From: Gnetum montanum
Taxonomy: Eukaryota > Streptophyta > Gnetopsida > Gnetales > Gnetaceae
DNA: 64,000 nucleotides
Direction: 5' to 3'
NCBI GenBank assembly: GCA_015680685.1
Contig: MNCI01033412.1
Coordinates: 144,362-208,361, forward strand
Shown: in pieces, positions 21,344 through 32,451 of the stretch
How positions within the stretch are numbered: the stretch's first letter is position 1
Layout of the letters: the number at the start of each line of letters is the position of its first letter
The notes under the pieces: model-generated
What the model saw: only the letters and a program-made list of their open reading frames with translations
What the model was told of the DNA's origin: nothing
The model's database searches: none
Program-made: the position numbers and the translations under genes

Positions 21344-22950
21344 CACTTTTTGTGGCTGCTCAGTCTTTTGATTTTTTTTATTTTACACATTTTTGATTTT
21401 ACAACTTTTTGTTTTACATCCTTGTTTTCAGGTTATTGATCTTTTCTTAGTTTTTATTTTACACCATTGTTAATATATTCAATATTTATTGCCTACTCTT
21501 TTACTTTCTTTTATGTTTGCTTGTGTTTGATGTGGTTTTTTTTTACTTTTTCTACTAATAAGGTGGTAGGTACAATGGTAATGCGCTACTTGATGATGGT
21601 ATGCTTCATTTGTAATTTGATTATTGATGTCTGGTTTCTAACTTTGAATGTCATTATTGATGATTGGAACATGGTTTCTTTTCATGTAACAGGCAGTGAA
21701 TTCACCTCATCCATCCATCCACATACTCTATGGTTTTTCTTGTTTTGGAAGCATGCAGTCTCTTCTTCATTAATGCAACTTTAATAAATGGGTCACTTGT
21801 GTAGTTTTCAGAATTGGGAAGGAATTAAAGGTTTCGATAGGGTGTGGCTTTTCTATTTTCCTATGTGTAGGAGTGTTCTCATAAGCTTCTCACTATTCCA
21901 CGTCATTTCATAATAGGAAGTCAAATAAGTTCTTGCATGGTGTGGTCCTCATGCAAAAAAAAAAAAAAAAAAAAGAGAAGATGAGGATTCAAAGCACACC
22001 CCTTGGATAAAATAAATACAAAAAATGCATGGGTCTTTACATGGTATGGTTCCCATTCAAAAAAAAACATGAGAATTCAGAGAACACCCCTTAGACCAAA
22101 TAAAAGGGCTACAAGCATTGGTTATGAGACTTGTCTTGTCTCCTCTAACTAAGGCCCTTTCTCACTTCATACCTTCACTTCAATTTGGAATGGTGGTTAT
22201 TTTGTGGGAGCATTCTTATGTATCTAGGAATGGACTAGCCTTAGAATGTCGATGCGAAGTCACTGAAAGTGATCGGTTTTGGTCTAGACTAAGGATGGAT
22301 CCTACGAAGTCATTTAATCACAAACTCCACAAGGGATTGCATGTGACCACAATTAGGAACACCATTCCATTCTCTTTGTCATCCATCTATGCTTTTCATG
22401 CTTCACCTCACTGCTAGTTTCATGTTTTGATTCAATGTTCTGGTTTTGATGTGTCCAATTTCTCAGTCAGTTACTTGTGGGTTTTTGTACTTAACTTTCT
22501 ATAACCATTAATCATCCATGGTGCCCATAGGCTCCTTGGTTTGAAGTTATGCAAGGGCATAAAAGGCTTGTGCCTGCTTTGGGGAGGACCCACTTGAATA
22601 TCTTTTGGTTTGGTTAAGTTAAGTTCTTTACCCTTAGACATTATTACAATCAAATTATTTTTATTTACCCCATCCATGTCATCCAATTGTATACACCTTC
22701 ACAACTATTTGTAATGAACTCCTTTTTATTGTTGTGAATACCCTCTTTCTAGTATTCCTTATGTTAATATTTTTCAAAATTTTATGGTTCGCTTCTCTTA
22801 CTTAACCCATTCGTCAATCTTTCCACTAACAATATCAAGCAACCAATCTATCACAATCACAACTTGGCTAGATAAAATCACCAATGAGATAAGGCATTCA
22901 GTCATTATCTATACACTATATATACTAATCCTTGGTTCTGTTGTGATTGA
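21344..22950 (+). other. Noncoding 3' spacer of element 2
   Basis: T-rich just after integrase, then aligns with the spacers of elements 1, 3 and 4. It contains two inverted repeats (separate entry) and ends at a decayed acceptor-like TTGTGATTGAAA near 22941-22952, the counterpart of TTGTGATTACAG in elements 1 and 3. Reading frames of about 100 codons here are not conserved between copies. Confidence 0.75.
21934..22092 (+). repeat. Two copies of the conserved spacer inverted repeat (element 2)
   Basis: Copy one (21938-22001) has arms GGTGTGGTCCTCAT and ATGAGGATTCAAAGCACACC around about 20 A residues. Copy two (about 22041-22090) has GGTATGGTTCCCAT and ATGAGAATTCAGAGAACACC. In copy one, two changes in the left arm are matched by complementary changes in the right arm relative to the other elements. 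Confidence 0.82.
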
Positions 22951-23302
22951 AATGGGAAATGTGGATTGGAAGCAAGACTATCTTCACCAAGGAGGATGCA
23001 ACCATATCACTCGTAAGAGATTGTTCATGACCACTAGATTTCTTCTACCTCTCCCTCATTCTTCTGTTGCCAAGAGGGGTTGGATGTCTTTTGGATCCGT
23101 TGATGTTCTTTCCTATTCTTATCAACATCCAATTTTGTACACAATTGTAATATTGTATGCTTGGGAACTTCTATATTTGTCTATTTTCTTTGTGTCACTC
23201 TGCATGTTAGTCGAATAGTCCACACCCCCTGCTATATTTTATGAATGACTTGTTCTTCTTCTTCTATACTCGAAGATGAGTTTTCATTCAGTCGTGGGGG
23301 TA
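22951..23302 (+). other. Short alternative 3' tail and polypurine tract of element 2
   Basis: Begins TGGGAAATGTGGATTGGAAG, aligned with the same position of element 3 (TGGGAAGCATAGATTGAAAG), and contains ACTATCTTCACCAAGGA in both. It replaces the extra ORF of elements 1 and 4. It ends with the polypurine tract GTCGTGGGGGTA at 23291-23302, the best preserved of the four. Confidence 0.75.
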
Positions 23303-24174
23303 TGATAAATCATGTTTTTCAATGCTTCGATATCAGGGTGGCCACAATATCAGGTACATAATATTGGGTAGGCGATATTGCAACCCAAGATGCAATATAG
23401 TACATTTGATATCGTAGGGTTACTCCTAGGTCTATAAATACAACACCCAGACTCACAATTGGGGGAATTGTTTGGCAGTCAACTAGCGAAACTCTTGCAG
23501 TTTGTTCATTTGAGAGTGAGAATATTTTCCAAGTGCCCGCAGCAAGAGGTCTAAGTGTGAATGGATCTTTATTCAAACATTAATGTACTTGAACACACCA
23601 GTGTGTTGGCAATAAAGATGAACGTTTTGATCCATTCCTTGCAACACTTGAGAGTTTCTTTCTTATGCATTTATATATTGTGATTTCATGAAATTTACAT
23701 TAATGTTATTAATGTAGTAATTAATTTTGATCAACCAAGAAAATCATTAAAATACACAGGCATGACCCCTTCAAACATACGTGCGACACTTGGTAGCTCA
23801 AAAACGATTAGAGTTTAACAACCCAGTAGTGTTTACACAAAGTTTAGGATGTGTTCAGGAAGTGGGAACAATTACTTGTGTTAGGTTAGATTAGACCATA
23901 GTTTACGTAGCAATTAATCACTCTTGCTTTTATCTTTGTTTTAGGTGAGTAATTTTATAAAAAACAAAAAATAATAAAAATCTTACACCTCGGTCACACT
24001 TAACCATACAATTGCATTCCACAAGTCGGACTAGGAAGACAACAAATGGATAACATGCATGCATTGTTTAGCTCTAGTGTACTTAGGAATTATAGTCTAC
24101 GAAATTTGACCAAATCACACGTGAACGCCTATGATTCGTATAGTTGGGCGTAGGGGGTACCTTGCCACTCATCA
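23303..24174 (+). repeat. 3' LTR of element 2 (872 bp)
   Basis: Starts TGATAAATCATG after the polypurine tract and ends TTGCCACTCATCA. U3 is about 130 bp with repeated GATATC, AATATC and GATATT motifs, then a TATA box at 23431-23440. Downstream halves align with the LTRs of element 1, element 3 and the solo LTR. Confidence 0.94.
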
Positions 24175-24179
24175 AATTT
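24175..24179. repeat. Right target-site duplication of element 2 (AATTT)
   Basis: Matches 15248-15252 exactly. Confidence 0.9.
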
Positions 24180-24936
24180 GAACGTCCATGTTCACACCAC
24201 CACATTTCCCAACACCACGTGTTAGCAAAGTGATGGGTGTGAATGTAGTCTAATAATTTTAAAATAACCTTTTGATTATCTCACCTATTTTTTAAAATTT
24301 ATAAGTGTATGTAGTGTGCTTACCATCCCTTGGCCTTTGGACTTTTTTAATTGATCTAAACACATTTGTGATTAATAATAAAAAAAACGAAGCATCTCCT
24401 TTGAGCCTACATAATTAGTAGAAAGAAAAGAGATAAGGCTAGAATATGATCATGGCATGTAAATGAAATACATGTTTTTCGTAAATCCAAATATGGAAAA
24501 CAAGTCAAAGACTCTCGTAAACCTAACTTAGTATCACCATAATGTGGGCCCATCTAAGATTGCCATGAATGAGGGTAGTTCAAGTTAGCTACTCGAAAAT
24601 TCAGCTAGAAAAATAAGGAATTAATCAAAGAAATAGAATAAAGTAGGTGTTGTAGATGTCCTATATATAAAAGAGAGAGAAGGCATGAAAACATAAAATG
24701 ACCCTATACCCCATATTCATGACTATGGTCTTGGCTGGTGTGGTAGATAATACTATTCAAATAAAAATGTTATTTTATCAAGCAAAACAATAAATATCTT
24801 CATTAATCTTCATCATAAAAAATACATGTGGTTGCTTACATAAGCTAATTCTTGCTATCATTCTTGCATAGGTTAAGTTCTTGGCTTAGTTTATTTTTTG
24901 ATTTGCACTTAGCTTGTACTTATTATCATTGTTATA
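24180..24936. other. Unassigned AT-rich DNA
   Basis: No domain, RNA gene or named repeat recognised between element 2 and the RTE fragment. Confidence 0.6.
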
Positions 24937-25512
24937 GATGAATTAACAAAAGAAATACATGATGAAATCCCTTGGTATATGCTATTTGCAGATGATATTA
25001 TGTTGGTGGATACAACTCAAGAAAATATTGCTACTAAAATGGAGAATTGGAGACATGCTCTAGAATCAAAAGGCTTAAAAATTAGTAGATAGAACATATT
25101 GAATACAATTTTAATAATAGCATAAACAATGGTGAAATAGAAGTGACAATTCAAAACAAAAAAGTCTCTCACTACAAATAGTTACACTAACTAGGATTAA
25201 TCCTCCAATTAGATGGTAAAATTAATAAAGATATCAAAATTAAAATTGAGGTATGATAGTGAAAATTGAGAGAAGCTAATGGTGTTCTATGTGATACAAG
25301 AATACCAATAAAATTAAAGGGACAATTTTACATGACAACAATAAGGCTTGCTAACTTATATGGTGCTGAATGTTGGGTATTACAAAAGAGCCATGAACAA
25401 CAAATTAGTATGGTAGAAATGTGAATACGTCAATGGATGTTAAATGTTACTAGAAGAGATAAAGTACATAATATAGACATCAGAGGAAGACTTGGAATGA
25501 CTTATATCATTT
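24937..25512 (+). pseudogene. RTE-type LINE reverse transcriptase, 3' fragment
   Basis: Plus-strand translation gives PWYMLFADDIMLVDTTQENI, the FADD catalytic motif of the RT palm, then MENWRHALESKGLKIS, a degenerate LGLILQLDGKINKDI block, ANGVLCDTRIPIKLKGQFYM, LYGAECWVLQKSH and DIRGRLGMTYI. This order matches the C-terminal third of RTE-clade LINE proteins of plants. Stops and frame changes interrupt it. The endonuclease and N-terminal RT are absent, as expected for a 5'-truncated LINE. I could not define its 3' tail or target duplication. Confidence 0.82.
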
Positions 25513-26051
25513 TCTGTAACATATGAGGTTGTTGGGTTGATTTAGATAATCAAGAAGATAACAATTCAACATGTGTCTCTAATTGTTTATTCTACTCTTG
25601 ATACACACAGATAGCTTCTTGATTCTAACTTGGCATAAAAAAAACTTTGCAGTATTAGTGAAGGAAAAAAATATTTTCATGAAAACTACATATCGTGAAA
25701 TATTTACCTAACCAAATGATGGATACAAATAATGATAACCTTTATGCTTTTCACTGTAACCTAATAAAATACAAGGAAGAGAACAAGGATAAAATTTATT
25801 TGTAACATAAAATCAAAGATAAGGAAAGCACCCATGGCCAAAAACCCTTAAGCTAAAATAATTTGGATCTTTTTTTAATAACAAAACATATGGACATTTC
25901 ATATTGAGTTGTTCATATGGCAATCTCTTAATTAAAAAGAATAAAGTTAAGAATGCCTTCACTTAATATTTCTTAGGCATTGATGAGTTAAACATCATGG
26001 CTAATATAAGTTGAAAAATATATTAATGCTTTTGTTTTGCAATTCCATTTT

Positions 26052-26056
26052 GTTTT
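26052..26056. repeat. Left target-site duplication of the solo LTR (GTTTT)
   Basis: GTTTT precedes the LTR and recurs at 26839-26843 right after it. Confidence 0.9.
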
Positions 26057-26838
26057 TGATGAGCGGCGAGGTACCCCTACACTCAACCATAAGAATACGA
26101 GCGTTTCACACGCGATCCGGTCGAACTCCAAGGACTAAGTGCTTACGCGCCTTAATGGAACACTCAGGGTTAATCAACCGTTGTCTTCCCAAACTTACTT
26201 GTATTGTCACGATTGTATGGTTAAGTAAGCTTGAGGTATATGATTTTTTATAGCTTTTATCTTTTTAATGTTTTATGCTAATAAGGGAAGGGAAAGAGAA
26301 CTAAGTGACTAACTTACATTAACTATTCACTAACTAAGTTCTAATTGTTCCTAACACCAGTATTCATCCCCACTTGCCGTACACATCCTGAACTAGTGCA
26401 ACGCTGCTGGGATTACCAAATGCTAATCATTACTGGGTTACTAAGCGCTACACACATGCTTGAAGTGGTCGTACTGAGTGTACTTAGCTAAGAGAGTCAA
26501 AGGTTGAGAGAGAGATTAATTAACTAGGAAAGCATTAAACATTCAACAATAATTAATTACTAATTAGCTTAGCCTGTATGTTGCAAGGTTTATCATAAAG
26601 TTCATCTTTATTGTCGTAGACAAATGTGTGCTCAGGTACAAATTGCTCGAATAAAGATCTGTTCACTCTATGACTCCTATTGCGGGCACACAAAAATTAC
26701 TCTAACTCTAGAATGGTAAAACTACAAGAGTTTGGCTAAGGGTCTAAGTCTTTCCCCCTTGGAACTAAGGGCACCACCTCTTATTTATAGAAGATGAGGC
26801 AGGACGCTATATCGCGTATGCGATATCGTGGCTCATCA
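26057..26838 (-). mobile_element. Solo LTR of the same gypsy group (782 bp)
   Basis: Ends are TGATGAGCGGCG and GGCTCATCA, matching LTRs of elements 1-3 in minus orientation. Interior blocks such as CCGTACACATCCTGAAC and TTGCAAGGTTTATC-AAAG-TCATCTTTATTG align with those LTRs. A TATA box reads on the minus strand near 26790-26797, followed in sense by a CGATATCG-containing U3. Flanked by the perfect duplication GTTTT, so it arose by recombination between the two LTRs of a full insertion into the copia remnant. It has fewer apparent C-to-T losses than the other LTRs, suggesting a younger insertion. Confidence 0.93.
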
Positions 26839-26843
26839 GTTTT
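26839..26843. repeat. Right target-site duplication of the solo LTR (GTTTT)
   Basis: Matches 26052-26056 exactly. Confidence 0.9.
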
Positions 26844-28110
26844 GGTATGTTGGGACACATAACATTTAATGTTGGATAGCATTTTCTACATGATAATCTG
26901 AAATTTTTTTGTTATTAAGATCTTCACCACCATTAGAGTGAAAAATTTTAATGTCTTATCTAGTTGTTTCTTAATGAATTTATAAAAAATGTTAAAGCAT
27001 TTTAAAAAATTAGATTCTCTTTTCAAGGCATAAAGCTATGAATGCCAAGAATAATCATCAACAAAAGTTACATAATAATGGAAACCTTGGATAGATCGAA
27101 TTGGTGTAGGACCTTATAAGTTAATTGATTTTAGCCAATGGCTCATGAAAATAATCATTAGAATAAACAAATGATAGTTTAGAAATCTTGCTCATTTCAC
27201 AACTAACATAAACATGACCATAATTATTTGAATTATATATTTGAATAAATGTTTATCATTCAAAATCTATAAAAATTTATCTTGCAGATGCCATATCTGT
27301 GCTAAAGTCTATCGAAAATGAATAGAGAAGAAAACCCTCCTGTTAGGCTCATCCATGAAATAAAGTCCTCATTTCTTGTTATGTCAAGAAATTATTTGAT
27401 GGGTTTTCTAATCCTTTATTAAGAAACTAGAAGATGAAAATTCAAAATAATATGCATAATTTGAAGTTAAGAAGCTAAAATGCAATTCTTTTTCATTTTT
27501 GGAATAAGTAAAACTTGATGTAATATGATATTTTTAGAACTCAAAGATAAAGTGACATCTCTTATGTGTGAAATATTTAACTTTTTCTCATTGCTTATCA
27601 TAACAAAATATAATCTAGTATATAGAATTAAGTTATAGATTTTACCTTTATTGCTAGTCATGCATCTTATTGCTCTAGTATCTAGAAACCACTCTAGATC
27701 CTGCATGTCTGAAATGGTCATTTGAAGTTAATGCTTATGAAATGTTCTAAGCTTGAAAGAAATGATTTAATCTATTCCAATAATGTAAAGCATCATTTTC
27801 ATTTTTTTGTAGGTTTAGCATATAACCACCTCATTACTTCGATTTTGCAACCTGGAATCATATTTATTTTGATCTTTATACTACCCTAAGTTAGCACCAA
27901 AACCATTTTGAGAAGGTGTTTAAGAAAACCCTTTTCCTTGTGAAGCAAACGTTTGTTGACAACTATGTTTGTTTTTTATCTCCTCTAGGTTTTTAATTAA
28001 AAAATGCCACTAAATGATTTATTTGTTCATCCAAGTGCCCTTGATGTCTAAGCTTATGACACAGTAAAGGAATAATCTGGCTGAATGGAGGAATGAGTGG
28101 CTTAAACATA

Positions 28111-29229
28111 GTAGTAGAAAAAGACTCTATCACACCCTAAAATTTTACCTAAGATAATTCATGATTAATTTGCACATAACTTAATACTTGGCGATGTGAC
28201 ATCATAATGCTTATAACTTAAAAAAATAATCACCATAAGCATTATAAAACTTAAACCAAAATGCATGGTAAAAATTAGAAATTTGTATTGAACTACTTAA
28301 ATATTAATTTTCTTAAATATAAGTCAAAGCTTATATTTAAATCTCATAAATCATGACAAATATATAATCTCAATGAGAGTTGATAATATTCATTAGTACA
28401 TAGATTTAACTACATTATGCATAATAAGACATAGATCTTAAAAGAAAACTAAATTTAAAAATAAGAAGAAAACTCCATCAACCATGCTCCATCACCATCA
28501 AGCTCCTAACTCCTACCACATGAATTTCGTATACAAGCATGTAGGAAGGATCCAAAACCTTCTAGTAGAGCCAACCATCTTGGTGCAACTGAAACAAGTT
28601 GTAGGATGGGACCACATACTGCATGAGAAACCATCTCAAGATCCATGAGAATAAAAGCCAAAAATCATAACAAAAAACCATGTTATGCACAAAATATCAA
28701 GAAATAGGCAAATTGAGAATGCCTTAGATATCGATCACCTACAATAACTAGTTATTTCACAAAGCTCTCACCTATCTTGAATGCTTTAGTGATCCTCCTT
28801 ATGGACTAGTTGACCAAGCCTTACTTGATCTTTGATGAATTGACTCTAGAAGAAATCCCATGTGACTTACCTACTGTTATTGTTCAAAACATGTAACTAG
28901 TCATCCATATAAAAAATCATAAGCAAAGTGAGTTGGTAATAATGGGATAAATGATCCCCCTACAATGCTTGCTCATTATCATAGCCTACACATAATCATA
29001 GGCAACGTGGGTCAAGTATGGTAGCCAACCCTAGCCTCCACAGTACCTTTCCATTGACATACAAACCAAGCTACCCAGGGTACAATTATAGGCAATGTGA
29101 GATGGTTTCTATTGAATGCTTTTAGGCTTCTATTCTCGCGGATCTTGAGATGGTTCTTGTAGATAAATTATTTTTGTTGAAATCAATTTTCTTAACTACA
29201 AAAAGGAATTGATCTTATAAGTACATAGA
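28111..29229. other. Unassigned AT-rich DNA
   Basis: No coding frame or domain seen. Phrases such as CACACCCTAAAATTTTACC near 28131 resemble LTR ends, and this stretch lies upstream of the copia gag in sense direction, so it may hold copia or other LTR debris. I could not establish boundaries. Confidence 0.4.
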
Positions 29230-30480
29230 AAGACTTACATTTAGCCAATTACATATTATAACTTATAATTCTTGTATCTTTTCTCAACAATAAAAACATC
29301 TTTTAATGTTTATGCTTTTTTGTTCAAGAAAAAAATATTGAAAAAAATTATGTTAAAAGTTGAAAATTGAAAATACAATCTAAAATTTAAGACACCAGAA
29401 GTCAAATTAATGCCAATGATAAGAATGATCAAATAATAATATAGATACCAAAGAGAAAGCAAAAGCTTCACTATGTATTTTTACTTAGACCATATGAAGT
29501 ATTATATAATGTATGAAAATTTTAAAATTTCAATAATGCTCCTATTAAATATTTAATTATTGCCATTTTATATACAAATAAAAGACAAGTGCACTAATGT
29601 TAAAGTAAAGTGAATTGCATAAGGTGGTGATTTCGTTATTGCTTATAGGGTTCTTTAATGAAAATAGAAGTTAATAAAAAACACAAACCTTAAAAAGAGA
29701 ATCAATCTTAAGGTTAAGCATAACCAAAAATTCCTCTACGTAAATGAAAATTTGGAAAGTTTGGATTGGGTTCGTTAAATATAGATATTAATCAGAGAAA
29801 GGGAAAAAATGTTTAAAAAAATGAAACCTCACTCTTACCTGTCACAAGTTTACATGGTTGTGGAGTTGTGGCTATGGGCCTTCTGGTGAAATCCGTACTT
29901 ACCGTCATTAACTATTGATATTGGACTTGTCTTTTGAATCTGCCCATGAAGATTTATTAATGGATCCACAGCGAAACGTATCACATAGGTCATGGAATCC
30001 CTCGTCAATGGCAGGGATAGAACGCGGTGAACATGCGTACAAACTGTTGTTTTCATGCTTTGCCTATTATTTAATTTTTCCAACATCTTCATCGCTCTTG
30101 TCCGAGAAAGCATGAGAACGGCTAACGGCTAAAATATATTCCATGACATTTTAAAAGAAACATGTCGTCAATGGAACGTAGCGCATGCGAACATACGAAC
30201 GGCTTTGTCGATTACCAAACCTTTCCAAGATTTTTCTATGCCACGATGAAAGACATTCAATGCATGACAATAATCGGAGCTATATTTCCAAGATTTTTCT
30301 ATGCCACAATGAAAGACATTCAATGCATGACAATAATCGGAGCTATATTTCCAAGATTTTTCTATGCCACGAATGACATTCAATGCGATGTTAACTGTTG
30401 CAAGGCGTGACAATAATCGGAGTTACATTTCCCAGATTTTGCTCGGACACGATGAAAGATGTATTTAATGCTATATCAAA
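29230..30480 (+). repeat. Dispersed noncoding repeat, copy A (uninterrupted)
   Basis: Aligns with 38889-39293 plus 49257-49790 (copy B). Shared landmarks in order: CTTACATTTAGCCAATTACA, AATTTCAATAATGCTCC, TTTAATTATTGCCATTTT, AATCTTAAGGTTAAGCATAA, GTCAATGGCAGG, and GAAAGATGTATTTAATGC. Copy A shows the site in copy B before element 3 inserted (around 29640-29650, TTATTGCTTATAGGG). No coding frame is shared. Family unknown to me. Confidence 0.75.
30225..30413 (+). repeat. 63-bp tandem repeat, two full units and a degenerate third
   Basis: Units start at 30225, 30288 and 30351 with CCAAGATTTTTCTATGCCAC. Units one and two are almost identical; the third lacks AAAG and carries an insertion before TGACAATAATCGGAG. 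A single related segment exists in copy B near 49705-49770. A small frame across these units only translates the repeat. Confidence 0.88.
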
Positions 30481-31000
30481 CGATGCATAAAAGTTCGAGG
30501 TCGTCACAGTAACTGGAGCTTTCAAGCATTTATGCATGCTGCAGAAGAAAACGTAAGCAACGTTGCCATGCTTCGCATGAATTTTTGATAAAATATTTTG
30601 CAGTTGCAGGTCCCTTTTTAAATTTTCTTGAGAGTCACGTCAGATTTTCCATTGCAAAGATTTAACATGATACTAAAACAAACTGTCATGCCCTGTTTTT
30701 CGCTCGGTATTTACCATTCCCCCAACTGAGACCCACGCGAGTAGTAGCGAATCCAAATAACAGGAAATTCAGCATACAGTGTACTGGAGATTTTACAAAG
30801 ATTTCCCTAAACTGGATTCCTGCTTTCAGACTTAGTGCCCTCGGAGTTTAATCGGGTCGAGAGTAACATCTTGTACACTCCACGTCTTATATTTGAAATT
30901 TTTGTCAGTATGTTGCTCCGGAGACGTTGCCTTAACGGCTAATACCTGCTGCCCGATAACACCGAATATTTAAAGACACAAATGATTATATTAAATAAAC

Positions 31001-31161
31001 GTTTATCCAAAACCTGATCTGGAGCTATTCCTCAGCAAGTTCATTGTTCAAGGTTTAATCATAGACATTTTTCCAAACTTTGTTTATCCAAACCTTATCT
31101 GGAGCTATTCCTCAGCAAGTTCATTTTCAAGGTTTAATCATAGACATTTTTCCAAACTTTT
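31001..31161 (+). repeat. 81-bp tandem duplication
   Basis: Units at 31001 and 31082 begin GTTTATCCAAA and share GGAGCTATTCCTCAGCAAG and GGTTTAATCATAGAC. A TTGGAGGCTTTTTT doublet follows directly (about 31160-31188). Confidence 0.9.
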
Positions 31162-32367
31162 GGAGGCTTTTTTTGGAGGCTTTTTTTAGCACAACCTATG
31201 CATCAAAAGAATCCGATTCGTGGAAGCGAGGAATCGAGGATTCGTGATTCTGAACGTGTTTGGGTACGTGTGCCTCAAGAAAAGTGGGGACGGGTTCGTA
31301 GCCGGGGGGACGTGATAGAGAAAATTTAAATGTATTAGTTTTTTAAAAAATTAAATCTTATATATCATATAAATACATTGTAAAATATAGAACAATGTAA
31401 ATCCAAAATATTGTTACACCTTAAAAATTGCACTGAAGATTGCAATATCACCAATAAATTGAAGCAAGAAAATTTGCAAAGGTATGGAGGGCATTGAATC
31501 CATTTCCTTACTCAAGAGCCATGATCTGGCCAAACATATAATTTCTGCAACAACCAAAATGACAGCAATAAAATGAAACCCCTTTGTTACTCAATCCAAT
31601 ATTTCCAAAAATGAAATTAAGCCTCAAACCTCAACCAAATTTATAACAAATCAGGTCTGCTAATACTTTTGTTCAACAACTACTTGTGAGTAGCACCCTA
31701 GGGACTACCTGTGAGCAGTGCCATAGGGCCACATTGAAGATGACCATTAAAAGAAGACACAACTTAACTAAACTAGGCACAGCCAGGAACTCACCTCACC
31801 TACAATGATCCAAAACCTTTCAAACGCTGAAAAATCGGCAATAGTCATGATGAAGGGAAAAGTAAAAACAGAGCCCATTGGGCATGTGCTGGTGGGCGCT
31901 GGTGGGCTTCGTTGCTTTATGAGCAAACAGATTTTTAAAATAGTTATCCGTCGTCATGTTCATGACTCATGACTCATGACGATGACCCTGTTTTGATTTT
32001 TCTTTTTTCAGCAGAGATATCAGAAAAAGAGCAAAAACCAGCAATGAACAATAAACACGCGTGAATATGTGAGTCATGGCGGAACCTTTGATCCTCCCAA
32101 AGGCAGGCGAATCCATGCAAATGCAAATGCAGTGTTTTCCTCGCACGCCCCGTCCAAAACTTGATTTCCGTATGACCCATACTTGCCCCTTCGGACCTGC
32201 CCCTTCGGCCTTCGGTTACCATAGTGTTTGTTTATTTATTCGTTCTCTCTTGTTTTCTGTGGTCCGTCTCATTCCGATGCCACTTACCAATGAAATGAAA
32301 TTTTTGGTATGATTCAGAACAGGAGAAGATATGTAAGATTTTAAAGCAAAATGCAGACTTCACTAAA

Positions 32368-32451
32368 AAGGTAAGAAAGGTAAGGCGACCATTTCAATGT
32401 ATAAGTACAAAGGTAAGAAAGGTAAGGCGACCATTTCAATGTATAAGTACA
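32368..32451 (+). repeat. 42-bp tandem duplication
   Basis: Units at 32368 and 32410 are identical as read, each containing AAGGTAAGAAAGGTAAGGCG and CATTTCAATGTATAAG. Confidence 0.92.

Larger units (their letters stand above)
15253..24174 (+). mobile_element. Gypsy element 2: Tat/Athila-type retrotransposon without the extra ORF
   Basis: Plus-strand order is partial 5' LTR (15253-15719), gag lacking its start, protease, RT, RNase H, integrase, spacer with two inverted repeats, polypurine tract and 3' LTR (23303-24174), flanked by AATTT. An internal deletion of about 1.1 kb, estimated from element 1, removed the 3' part of the 5' LTR, the primer site, leader and gag N-terminus, so the copy could not be reverse transcribed normally. 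The spacer runs to the polypurine tract with no coiled-coil ORF; instead about 350 bp (22951-23302) resemble the equivalent part of element 3. All frames contain stops. Confidence 0.94.
25640..28110 (-). pseudogene. Ty1/copia Gag-Pol remnant, split by a solo LTR
   Basis: Minus-strand translation shows, from high to low coordinates: a degraded zinc-knuckle area near 27850; the protease at 27721-27467, WFLDTRAIRCMTSNKGKIYN with the active-site DTG/DTGA changed to DTRA; a GAG-pre-integrase-like stretch near 27350; then, past the solo LTR, the integrase C-terminus with FFLINRLPYEQLNMKCPYVLL, RVFGHGCFPYL and CILLGYSEKHKGYHYLYPS (about 25960-25740). Gag start, most of the integrase core, RT and RNase H are missing or unreadable. 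The LTRs were not identified. Confidence 0.8.

Noticed and set aside
22118-23218. Frames of 99 and 144 codons in the spacer of element 2, considered as an env-like protein
   Set aside because: Neither is conserved in element 3, whose aligned spacer has stops and different frames, and no signal peptide or fusion-type features are seen.
28111-29229. Possible LTR of the copia remnant
   Set aside because: LTR-like end phrases were seen, but I could not match a second copy, a primer site or a target duplication, so it is listed only as unassigned DNA.
30162-30410. 82-codon frame repeating IFPRFFYATMKDIQCM
   Set aside because: It only translates the 63-bp tandem repeat; an equally long frame exists on the other strand and no homologous frame occurs in copy B.
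30225-30413. Possible CRISPR-like direct repeats
   Set aside because: Units are contiguous, 63 bp long with no unique spacers, and the window is clearly plant nuclear DNA.
32076-32312. 78-codon plus-strand frame in low-copy DNA
   Set aside because: No recognisable domain, no supporting splice or promoter context, and overlapped by a similar antisense frame.
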